NCBI GenBank assembly: GCA_033964015.1
Contig: CM066914.1
Span: forward strand, 11,523,831-11,587,830
Source: Scolanthus callimorphus
Taxonomy: Eukaryota > Cnidaria > Anthozoa > Actiniaria > Edwardsiidae
Direction: 5' to 3'
Length of the DNA stretch: 64,000 nucleotides
Shown here piece after piece: positions 1-12,300 of this stretch. How positions within the stretch are numbered: position 1 is the first letter of the stretch; every line of letters starts with the position of its first letter. The notes below the pieces were generated by a model. The model was given only the letters and a program-made list of their open reading frames with translations, was not told the DNA's origin and did not search any database. Position numbers and translations under genes: made by a program.

Positions 1-163
1 TTCTTCATTATAAAAGCCCACTTCAAAGGGCAAGGGTATTACAAGCATGCTTCGACATTATATTCAAGACCAGAATAAGATGAGCCATTCAATACAAACG
101 CTGTGCACTGCCTCTAAACCTCTTCCTTGGCTCAAACCGACAGAACGCTGTAGCAAAGCTTAC

Positions 164-396
164 CTTTCAATGGGACATCAAGCAGACCCCCAAAATATTC
201 CCATTTGTCTCTACGAGGACCAGGGTGGATGAATCGGTGTCACACTGAGAATGGAACAATGAAGGAGCACGGCCATGTTTAGTAGATCGGTAGCACAACT
301 TCCACATGGACTCCTCGGCCATCAAGGGCTTCAGCCATCTATTTAGGTGGTCCGCTTCCTGTGGTCTGTTGTCCAGGATACGCGAGGGAAAGTTTT
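164..396 (-). CDS. Exon of a TLDc domain with a one-base frame break
   Basis: The exon reads FPSRILDNRPQEADHLNRWL, then WKLCYRST, FHSQCDTDSSTLVLVETNGN, the characteristic start of a TLDc domain (SxIL, W-L-Y-ast-G, FHxxCD, T-x-G-FGG). At about 196-204 a TTTTGGGGG run is one base short: the observed frame hits TGA at 167-169, whereas one more base would read through GGLLDVPLK to the donor at 163 in phase 1. TLDc domains occur in TLDC1/OXR1-type proteins and, fused to extracellular modules, in many cnidarian proteins (family knowledge). The rest of the domain lies off the window. Confidence 0.65.
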
Positions 397-3300
397 CTGG
401 GAAAGGTTCATTAAATAGCCATGGAAAAGGCACAAATGATATAGGTCGATGATGCATCGACCGAGTGCACGATTGTTTGTGCAGAACTAACAAACGTATC
501 CACCCAAAGGAATCATCACACCCCCAAACACGTAAACACGTTTGCCGATGTTGACATCTTGGGTCTTTGTTTAGTGACAGTCAGCCATAAGAATGCACAG
601 AAAAAGCAGACACACAGTGACTCTTGTTTTCTTTCGTCCCGTGATTGGTCAGTTGTTGAATTTGTTTCGTTTCTGATTGGCTAAGTGTATTTACTTTGTG
701 TTTAGTTTTCTTCATTCTTTTGAAATACGCTCTAACACCAAATGACAACCCTTTTTAATTACCTCTGAATCGCATCCAGAAAGACACCGTCTCTCCATCA
801 AGGCAATATCCGTTCTCCTTGACACAAGTGTTCCCGTATTCTCCAAGGCTCACGTATCCTTGTGTATCTATGGCAATGCTGTTCAGATCTGTTGACACCT
901 GCCTGGCGATCACTGCCTTCGGGGTTGTAGAGGAGATGTCCTGTATTTCTCCACCGCCGTTCAGCGCTAACCGCCATCTGTGCTTCACTACAAAAGATAA
1001 GATATAGTCAGGCACTGCCTAAAAGGCGGAGCTCATGTCAGCAGTTCACAACCATAATAGAGAGCGTCTTGGTATGGAACATGATGTACATTGGTGAATG
1101 TCTCGGAACCCTGTGTTCTTCCATTTATCATACATAATCTGTTTTGGGGTAGTAAAGTTGTAGTAGTTGTTGGTGGTGGCTGTGCAAACGTATAAAGATT
1201 CCAGAAAGTGTGGGGTAGATGGACATCTGCTTCACTCTTGTTATTCCTTCAACAACTACTTCAACAACATACTAACAACTAAAAGGCGCCCTTCAACAGG
1301 AGCCTGTTTAATGGGCACTGTATCTACTTGAAATTACCCACACCATCTACGAGCGGACCCTGATACCTTTTGCTGAGTCACACAAGTACACGGGTTGCTG
1401 TGTGACGTTTCCGTGAGTCCACAAGTGGGCATCAAACCAAGGTACCAGCCCAAAGTGCGATAGACAACGCGCCGCGGTGGTACGGATATTGGGCATATCA
1501 GGACCGATATAGAATAGCGTTATCTGGCCCTCCAACGACGTGCCAGGTACTGGGAGACCATCAGGACCAGGGACTTGACCAATCATCAAGGCACCATCTT
1601 TGACTCCAAATGTGCTATGATCAGGATAGTTACCGTAGTCTTTAGAAGCTCTTTGGATGCCATCCACATATAGATACGCGCGCACGGCAGTCCCATACAA
1701 GCCCCAGGTGAGGCAGATACGAGACCATTTGAGTTCGTCAATTGCTGGTGTTGTGAGTGTAGTGACTTTAAGTTCGCTAACAATGATGGAAATAGGTAAG
1801 TAAAACTTGATATGATCATTACAGGCTCGGAAGTTACTTAATTACAAGTTTTCGCTTTTTATGGCTTGTTTTGGAGACGATATCTTTATAGTATAGTGGA
1901 CTTCCATAAGTCACAAACGTGAAGAAAGCTTAGGCACTATACGATTTTATTTGCACAGATTTTGTCGACTTTAGCCCTACGCTATCTCGATATAACTAAA
2001 GCGAACACTTATTTTTATCAGGAAATCATAATATCTCGAAATCGTGTTTCCTCTTGATTGGTTGAGTCAACCCATCTCCTTGTTTTCATTTCCTAAATGA
2101 ACCCCCACTTGACTGTAATTACTACCCTATAGATCAGCCTGGGGCAAGGAGCGATTAAATTAATGGGAAATATCCAGGCAAGGTCCTAACTTCTACATTT
2201 GGATCATGCAAATGGATCCGCCGCCACTACTGATTCATGAAATAAGCAAACTAATCGTCTAAGGTTTCTTAAATAAATTTTGAATTGCCAGATAAGTACA
2301 AATTTGGAGTATTTTCCCGTATTATCGAGCCGATGGAAGTGGATTGAGAATTGGCCTTTTCATAGCAAAAGGTGTAAAAAAAATATAATGCAAATCTCAG
2401 TTCGTTTTTCTTTCTTGCACTAAGATGATATTTAATGTAGGATCTTGGTAGTTTGAGTAGACCGCGAAACTTATTTGATAACATTTTGTTAGAAGAGCCA
2501 TGACACACAGCCCCAATAATACTTACTACACATTGCCATGTAGGTCAAGATAAAACGTCGAGCCACTGACAAACGAAAAGCTTGTGATCACTCCAGAGTC
2601 ATCTAACATGCCGAATATACCCTGCCTCCGTGCTGTTACGGATGACTTGATGAAAACACAGAACTGGAAAAACTTCCAGGATCCTTTTACTCTGTCGTAG
2701 AGGACGTAATTGCTGGAACTATTCCCAGAGAACGACAATGCATAGTTTTGGTTTCTCCCTGAAAAGAAAAGAATCAAAAATTGAATCGGAAATTGAGTGA
2801 GTGTAGAAATGGGGTGGGGGGGGGGGGGGGGGGGGCTCATTGGCAAGATTGTATGGCAAGGCAAGATGGATCCGAAGATGGAAGTTGAGTTTAGTGGAAA
2901 CGTATGAAAACGTGCCGAAATTGGGGGGGGGAGCTAAAGCCCCCCTAGCGCCCTCGGCTCGGCATTGCCTGCTAGGACCTTTCCCTTTAATAAAAAAGTG
3001 TAATAACGCAATGCGGAAAACGTATTCATACCTGTGTGACGGCGAAATTTCATAGAGGCTGCCTTTAAAGCAAAATAGTAGCCTTTCCAAGTGTTCCAGT
3101 ATATTCCTCGGTAGTACGTGTTTGTTTCGTATCGGTCGCTATGGTCGCCCAGTAAATTCGATAGAGTTGGACAATAGTGGTCTACCCAGCCTGGGCTACG
3201 GTATGTTGACAAACATGAAGATGGAATCCTGTCATACGTTCTGAAAAGATGACCGTTGATACCAGACATCGAGTCGCCTGCAGTTCCGAAATATGATCGC

Positions 3301-6300
3301 GATAAAAACATGCGATACGAAGGGCCACTGGAAATCCGTACACCGGAATAGAAAGCATACGCGGTATTGCCGAGATCTTCAAGCTCTACTAGCAAGTCTT
3401 GATATTTCGATGAGATTCTATGCATGTTTTCGAGTCCTAACCAAAATTCCCCATTAGCATTACCAAAGCCTAATTTGTACTCATCATGTGTCCGCCAAAA
3501 TGAGACGGACCCGTCATAGCGGCGATGAAGTACCTCAAAGCCTCCCCCGTTAGTGTGTTGGTCACACAACACGTTCATGTAGCCGTCCGTGCTATTATCG
3601 GGATTAATGAGATAGTACCCATCGGATTGGTAACCTCTTTGTAGGAGTTCCAAGCAGTCGCGACCTGTAAAGACAATACATGCAGCCTCGATTAGTAGAG
3701 GCTCTTTTGGACGTGGACAAGTACTAAACTATCCGTACCCCGTGCCCTCTTACCTCTTCCTAGTGGACAAGTACTTAACAATCCGTACCCCGTGACCTCT
3801 TACCTCTTTATAGTGGACAAGTACTAAACTATCCGTACCCCGTGCCCTCTTACCTCTTCATAGTGGACAGATACTAAACTATCCGTACCCCGTGCCCTCT
3901 TACCTCTTCCTAGTGGACAAGTACTTAACAATCCGTACCCCGTGACCTCTTACCTCTTTATAGTGGACAAGTACTAAACTATCCGTACCCCGTGCCCTCT
4001 TACCTCTTCATAGTGGACAGATACTAAACTATCCGTACCCCGTGCCCTCTTATCTCTTCATAGTGGACAGATACTAAACTATCCGTACCCCGTGCCCTCT
4101 TATCTCTTCCTAGTGGACAAGTACTAAACTATCCGTACCCCGTGCCCTCTTATCTCTTCATAGTGGACAAGTACTAATCTATCCGTACCCCGTGACCTCT
4201 TACCTCTTCACAGTGGACAAGTACTAAACTATCCGTACCCCGTGCCCTCTTATCTCTTCATAGTGGACAAGTACTAAACTATCCGTACCCCGTGCCCTCT
4301 TACCTCTTCATAGTGGACAAGTACTGAACTATCCGTACCCCGTGCCCTCTTACCTCTTCGTAGTGGACAAGTACTAAACTATCAGTACCTTGTGCCCTCT
4401 TATCTCTTCATAGTGGACAAGTACTAAACTATCCGTACCCCGTGCCCTCTTACTCTTCATAGTGGACAAGTACTAAACTATCCGTACCCCGTGCCCTCTT
4501 ACCTCTTCATAGTGGACAAGTACTAAACTATCCGTACCCCGTGCCCTCTTACCTCTTCATAGTGGACAAGTACTAAACTATCCGTACCCCGTGCCCTCTT
4601 ACCTTTTCATAGTGGACAAGTACTAAACTATCCGTACCCCGTGCCCTCTTACCTCTCCCTAGTGGACAAGTACTAAACTATCCGTAACCCGTGCCCTCTT
4701 AACTCTCCCTAGTGGACAAGTACTAAACTATCCGTACCCCGTGGACAAGTACTAAACTATCCGTACCCCGTGCCCTCTTACCTCTTCATAGTGGACAAGT
4801 ACTAAACTATCCGTACCCCGTGCCCTCTTGCCTCTCCCTAGTGGACAAGTACTAAACTATCCGTACCCCGTGCCCTCTTAACTCTCCCTAGTGGACAAGT
4901 ACTAAACTATCCGTACCCCGTGCCCTCTTACCTCTTCACAGTGGACAAGTACTAAACTATCCGTACCCCGTGGACAAGTACTAAACTATCCGTACCCCGT
5001 GCCCTCTTACCTCTTCATAGTGGACAAGTACTAAACTATCCGTATCCCGTGCCCTCTTACCTCTCCCTAGTGGACAGATACTAAGCTATCCGTACCCCGT
5101 GCCCTCTTACCTCTTCCTAGTGGACAGATAATAAACTATCCGTATCCCGTGTCCTCTTACCTCTTCCTAGTGGACAGATACTAAACTATCCATACCCCGT
5201 GCCCTCTTACCTCTCCCCTAGTGGACAAGTACTAAACTATCCGTACCCCGTGCCCTCTTACCTCTTCATAGTGGACAGATACTAAACTATCCGTACCCCG
5301 TGCCCTCTTACCTCTTCCTAGTGGACAGATACTAAACTATCCGTACCCCGTGCCCTCTTACCTCTTCCTAGTGGACAGATACTAAACTATCCGTACCCTG
5401 TGCCCTCTTACCTCTTTCTAGTGGACAAGTACTTAACAATCCGTACCCCGTGACCTCCTACCTCTTTATAGTGGACAAGTACTAAACTATCAGTACCCCG
5501 TGCCCTCTTACCTCTTCATAGTGGACAGATACTAAACTATCCGTACCCCGTGCCCTCTTACCTCTCCCCTAGTGGACAAGTACTAAACTATCCGTACCCC
5601 GTGCCCTCTTACCTCTTCCTAGTGGACAGGTGCTGGGCTCTTGAGCTACCGCACTTCCCTTTAAGTGTTTCTTGATGTCTCGCCAAGGGAGAACGTTTCC
5701 TTCCTTAAATAACTGGCAGGTCGATGCCATTTCAAGAAAATCGCTCTCATTAAGTGTGTAGCTCCATATGTTTATACGACTCATTTGACCTTGAAATCGC
5801 TTCTGACGGACGGCGGTGTTTTCCTTTAGGAGTGTCTTGTCATCGCCTATCAGTACTGAAAGATTCCCCTGAATACTACCCGCCCATGAAGAATTCGTCA
5901 AAGTGTTGGTTCTATGTCCATTGAGAAAGACTTGTACTTTTCCATCCGATCCATCCCACGTGACACACATGTGGTGCCAAGTGCCCTTGTGAAGGTTCCT
6001 ATGCATCGAAGACTTCCTGTTAAGAGAAAGTTCAACATTATAATCTAGGACTTTAGTAAGTAAGTAAGCTCGCCAATAAAAAGGGCTTTTCCCCATCATG
6101 AGGGAGCTCGAAGCTCGAATACACGACCAAGGAGACAAAGATAGGTTGGCCAGAGCCACGCTATTACACGGGAGACAATCCCAAACTCTTACGAAGAGTG
6201 TACATTGCTCCTATGCTTTCTTGTTAAGAGGCGATGTAAGAGAAAGTTCAGCATTATAATCTAGGACTTCGCAATTGAGGTAAGGAACTCCAAGCTGTCG

Positions 6301-9300
6301 AAATGCACGACTGCTAGACAAGGAGGGGTTGTCCAGCGCCTGGCCATTACACAGGGAGACTACCCAACTCTTACGAAGAGTGTTGCTGACCTTGTACAGA
6401 ATAAGAAGGGAACGCAGGCGCGCGGGATCTCGATTTATTGTCCCATTCGAAAGACTACGGGGACACAGTGAAACAATTATGTTCAGCCCGCTATATAAAC
6501 CAATGTCGACCAGGACTCGACAGAAACAAAATTTCCTTTATCCGAGCCACAAACGTCTATCCCAGATTACAGCGGATACTGGACTTCCACGGAAAAAAGA
6601 ATTACGGAAGAAGTGGCCAATTTCGTTATGAAAAACATATACTGTAGAAATGATGTTAATTTACAGTATAGTTACACATTTCACAAATAAACTTTAAATC
6701 AGTTTGCTTTTTTAATAAAAAGTGCAACAAGCCACGCGGTCTGGGAGGTCTGATCAGGGCAATCAACTGCATGCTGCCATTTAACACTTATTGGATGAGG
6801 TTGAGCATGATAGTGAGATTTGGCAACGCCGAGGTTTGTGTTATCTGCCGAAGCGAAGCTGAGGCGGATAACACTAACTCGAGGCGTTGACAAATCTCAC
6901 TATCATGCGAAAACCGAATTCAATAATTGTTTTATTATTCAGCAACCAAGAATTCTTACCTAACTAAACGAAGTCTGCGATGAGGCCGTGCACGACGACA
7001 CGGTTTTCAACTTCATCTTACGTCCATTGGTATTTTCCTTTTGTATTCAATTCAAATAGCCATAGTTGATGTTTAGATATCCTGAGCAATGATCACTTGG
7101 CAAAAATCATAACAGATTCAATGAGAATATTCGCAAAACCGGCTTTCAATTAGGAAATGAAAACCAAGATGGCGGCCAAACCTATTGGCTTGCGTTATGA
7201 CGTCATTAGAGTGCATCTATCCTAATGTCTGTAGTATGACGTCAGGCACTGCGCGCCAACAAGGTTTCGCTGCGTACTCTTAGCCAATCAGAACCGAGAT
7301 AGTGGCATGGCTGAATAATAATAGCCTTTGGTAGCTTATTATTATAACTATTAATTTTCTTATTAATGTATAATCTTATTTATTTTGTTTTTCTCCCGGG
7401 CCCACAATAATTGGTGCAAACTATTGTATGTTATGCCTAGACGAAGCTCATCAAATAAAGAAAGAAATAAAATACGTGGGGTAGCGTTTTGTTTTTATAA
7501 TTAACAGTATGTCTGCATACCATTCTCTTACCCAGAGCTCCCCGGCTCGTCTCCTCGCGGGGGAGGCTCTGGTGACAGCCACTGACGCATGCGCGATATT
7601 TGATACAGAGCCGTTGAGAGAAAGATCTTTCTGCGCATGCACCAACGTTCAAAACCAGCCAATCAGCAAAGGTCGGGTACCTTAGCGGAATGATCGTGAC
7701 ACGGCGGACAAAAGTGCCAAAATTTGTATACGTGTTGGTTTGGGCTAGTTAATCAATCCTAGGATGGGTGCCCAGTTGGCACCCCCCTGCTTCTCATTTT
7801 ACTAGAGATCAAAATCTGAGTGAAAAATTCGTGTGATGGGTTGCCTGTGGCGGATATCATAGTTATCATATTTTTGCTTTAAAAGCCAAGACAAAGATGA
7901 ATAAATACTTGTGAAGCTGTATTATGCATTCCGAAATATTTATCGTCCATAGAAAGAGCATTTCGAAAACGCTTAAAGTGCTACTAATGCTTTTTGAGAG
8001 ACTTTTTGAGCAAAATCCTCTAATCAAGTAGTGAACTTCTGTGAAAAAAAAATTCGATTCGGTAAAATCCTGAATTTTTTACGAATCATTTCATATTGGA
8101 ATTTTCCCGCCATCTTTGAAACACTTACCAGTCTCCCTCACGGATCGTCTTCGCGCGGCCAAGATCAAAGCAATGCCCAAATAAGGACGTTCAAGGTTCA
8201 AGTCGTCTTCTCAGTTTACAGCATATTCTTGGCAAGAATTCCCTAGTTTTATCGTTCTTTTGCGATGTTGGTATTAGTGGAATGTAGGCCATTTATTGAT
8301 ATGTATTTCTTTGTTGCTTAAATTATTGATCTTTAAAGTTTTTAACGTCAGAACATTGAATGCGAGTCGAGATTTTAGATTTCAGTGACAACGGTTGCCG
8401 CCATTACCGTTTGTCACGTATTATTTCCGTCGAATAAAATAGGCTCTATCTGTCTTCTATGAGGGTCCTTTATGGTGTGAAATAGCTAATATTAAATTTC
8501 AATGTCATACCCCGTTATTTATAATAGTGGGATGATAAAGGACCCACGTCTAGAACAGCAAAGCCATTTTGAAAATGGTCTTCTTGAGCGGTGCTACCGG
8601 AAAGAAACACAGAAAATGTCGGGTATTTTAGCGACTACTGCGAAGAAATTTTGTGCAAACCCGAGGTTGTACTCACAATAAACTGTTCTCGCTTTAAAAA
8701 CTCATTAAAAAGAATAAAAGATTCCTCCGCTTGTTGTGACAGATAGCGCGCGCACTCACGCGCACCGGTTATCTTGTAATGAGCCTGCGATCTCAAAAGA
8801 AACAAATGCAGTCAGCGGAGTTAAGTGTTTCAAAGATGGCGGGAAATTTGCAACATGAAATGATTCCTAAAAAATCAGGATTTAACCGAATCGAAAATTT
8901 TTTTCATAGAAGCTCATTACTTGATTAGAGGATTTTGCTCAAAAAGTCTCTCGAAAAGCATTAGTAGCACTTTAAGCGTGTTTGAAAAGGTTTAGGGTAT
9001 TCCTCGTGCCCAGACTCCCTCGTCCATTCAGACCTTTCCAAAATGGCGGCCGCCATGAACAACTACTGAGCCTGTAAGTATTTTGGCGCAAAAATAACCC
9101 TTTTTGAACAATTTAGTTGTAAATACATGGAAAATAACACGGCTGATGAGTTTCTTTTTCCTTTTTCGGATGTTTAGTTTGAATAATTTTAATTTTCAAA
9201 ACGAAAATCAAACGAGAAATTGGTACGATGATTCGAATGCAAATTCACAAAACGCCAAATCATTGCAAATATGAAATAGCTATGGTCATAACGACGGATT

Positions 9301-12300
9301 CTTGCATTTCAACCTTGAGTTTCGGCTTTATAAACTTAAAGTCTGTAAAATAAGGTGCCTGATAAGTGGATTTCACATGACACATTGCGTTTACTCCTAT
9401 ACGTTTTGTTCACGGTTTTGTTGACGGTGTATTTACTTTGCGCTTTGTTTACCACAGTCATTTGAAGTCGGCTCTAAAACGCGAAGTGAGAATGTGCCGA
9501 TGTGTGTATAGTTAGTGTTCATTCTCACTTATTCTAAAACGCAGCTCATATGCGTTTATTCTGCAATGTGAACGACATATCTTGGAGTACGAGATACGAC
9601 GCGAAACCATAAAAACAACCCCGCGCTCACAGACAAGTTTGGCTGAAACATAGAGGATGGTTCCCTGCTAGCGGAGGCCAGCCTCTGCACACAAATGTCA
9701 CAACCTCGTCCACGATCGCGGACGTACTTGACTGGTTTGGCTGGTTTTACAAGAATGGCGTCAGTGTTTTTGCTTCGAAAACATTGCGCGCTTTCACGAG
9801 TGATTCTTGTTCAATGACGAACGCACAACATTTTGATCAAATTTCTGTAGAAAATAAAACGATCTCCAGCGAATTCTCAAAAACAAACTTTAGAATGAGT
9901 ATTAGAGCAAAGTTTAAGACCCTTTAAATTGAGTGAACGAGCCAAGGCAGCAAAAAGTGATTTTGTGTAAGTTGTAGAGCAGATAAATTGATGTTTTCTT
10001 GCTCTCGCACACAAACTTGATCGACCAGTTTTTCCAAGCTCACGCCATTTTCTCGCACATGCGTGACAGAGAAATGACATTGGTGTGGAGAGGCTACTTT
10101 TAGTTTTGCGTAGTTGTAAAACACAAGAAAACATTAAAAGTAAAAGAAAATGCAGGGTGATAAAAAGTAGCCTCTGCTCGCAGGGAAAGAGGATGGCTGT
10201 TGGGTGCCCGAATGGCTCAAGCCGGGGAAATACGAGGCACAAAATCCCTCAACTTTGTCGCGCAACATTGCTGCGTTGCAAGTCTAATGTTTGTTGCTCG
10301 TTTTTCATCAAATTCACAACTTGTCGCGCCACATTTTGTTTTGATAATCACACATGCGAAACCAAGGCGAATTTGGCCCCTTAGTACTTCATTTCTATTG
10401 ACCAACCAACTTGAATCGTAGGCAAAATGCTGCGCGACAAGTTGTGTGTTTCATGAAAACGAGCAACAAAGCCAGAATTTGTGTCTCAAAGTAGACCCGC
10501 GCTCTACTTCGCGCAACAAGTTTTCACAACCTGCAACAAATGTTTTTTGTTGCGCGACAAGTTGTGATGCGAGATGAAAAACGCGCAACATCGATCATCA
10601 ACTTGCAACGCAACAATGTTGCGCGACAAGTTGAGGGATTGTGTGCCTCGTATTTCCCTGGCTTTACACTGCTCTGACCAGATCATGCCTCGAACGTGTC
10701 AAGTGCTCTTGTAATTTAATTCAATTTTATTAATTTAATTTTGACTCGCATAAGTCAGGTGCGACCTTACAAGAGAGCCAAATAGTGTCTTCTGGATGCC
10801 TTTTGGGTAGTACCTGCGGAAGAAGCCGAGCATCTTTTCATGCCTTTTTGCTTTCGAGACACGAACGGACCTGAGCCTTCTAGCATTCTAGTAGCTCACC
10901 AATCCAGGGTGTAGTCCCTCAGGATGATGCGTTCTTTACCCCTGACGCCAAAGTTTTCACATTTGGTTGGCTAAACGAGAGCTCGTTGATCTGTCTGCAG
11001 TTTCTGAACGCCGTTTGGGGCATTTATGGCTCAAAAGCACTTGGTGTCGTCAGCAAACATGGCAATGTGAGAAACTACAGTTTCTCACACATTGCCATGA
11101 GAGACATCTCAATCTTGGACGTCATTCATATAAAGATCGAAGAGCATCGGGCATCAAGCACGGTGCGTTTGGGGGGGGGGGGGGGGGGGGGGGTTACTCC
11201 CTTACAAGAGCTATACGGGTATGTGCCGCCAAACGGCGTCCCGATTTCTTCCTCCAGCCGATAGAACGGGATATCGTTCAGGAACCGTCCTCTAGAACGG
11301 GGTATGATAATGAAGACCACCCAGACATCTTCAAGGAAGCGGTCACGTATTGTTTTATAAAATGTAAAGAATTCAGCAAGCCTTGACATACTATTACAGA
11401 TAAAACCGTAACAATGTAAACAACGACAATTTTGATTTACAGGAAGGACATTAGAAAAACGTTTCTCAAAAGATTAACACGAGATTAACCACTATCAACG
11501 TAATTTCAGTTTAGAACGGGGTCTCATTTTGGGGGTCTTATTTTGAACGGGGTAGCTTTTTTGAAAAAATCGTTTTAGAACGGGGTCCGCATTTGAAATT
11601 TGCAGCCGCAAATACCCACCCTACATCAAGCAAGTACCCCCCTCCCCCCGGACTATGAGCGGACCACCTCCAAGTGGCTGACGAAACAATTCACCGACAT
11701 TCAATTCAATCTGACTTATGAAGGCTTCCCCTGAGGCTTCCTAAGATATTTGATTAGCGAGCTTTTAATTGGGGAAGGTGAGCGTGGCAAACCGTGTCCA
11801 ACGCACTGGTGATTTGTTTTGTTGAGACCTCCCTCCCTCCTCCCCCTGGAATGCCCTTGTTTATGAGATAACTCAAAGCCAACCAATTCAAACATTTTAC
11901 CACGCCCAACACCTGCGTTAGATAGGACATATGTGTAGGATAGAAAATACATCACTCTTCAAACGGGTGCTTTTCGACACAAGAAGAACCTTATATCGAG
12001 TGTTTGCTATGTTTAATGTGAGAAAAAGAAGGAATAAATCTCAACATGCTACCCAAAAACAAGACTGTGTTTTCCGACCTCCTTCGCGCTTATGTTTTCC
12101 TTTGTTCGAGCTTCTGGTTGATGAATTATTAACGAGTTTGAAAAACTAAAAACTAAAAATGAATGAATAGCTGACATGTATATTTTTCTCAACATGGGCA
12201 TATTGCGCAATCTTTGAGGTCACGTGACCAGCTGAAACTACAACGGAAACATCCTTATCACATATTTCTGGAATCTACTGGTAATAAGCTTTAATTTGAT

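Noticed and set aside
2719..3090. Open frame with a poly-proline stretch on the minus strand
   Set aside because: It is a poly-G tract translated in an intron between the fibrinogen-like and LamG exons.
3709..5630. CRISPR-like array
   Set aside because: Units are contiguous 50-bp tandem copies without unique spacers, in a eukaryotic intron.
10967..11389. Overlapping open frames around 11.0-11.4 kb
   Set aside because: They run through a poly-G tract and a dispersed repeat, with no family resemblance and no splice context.
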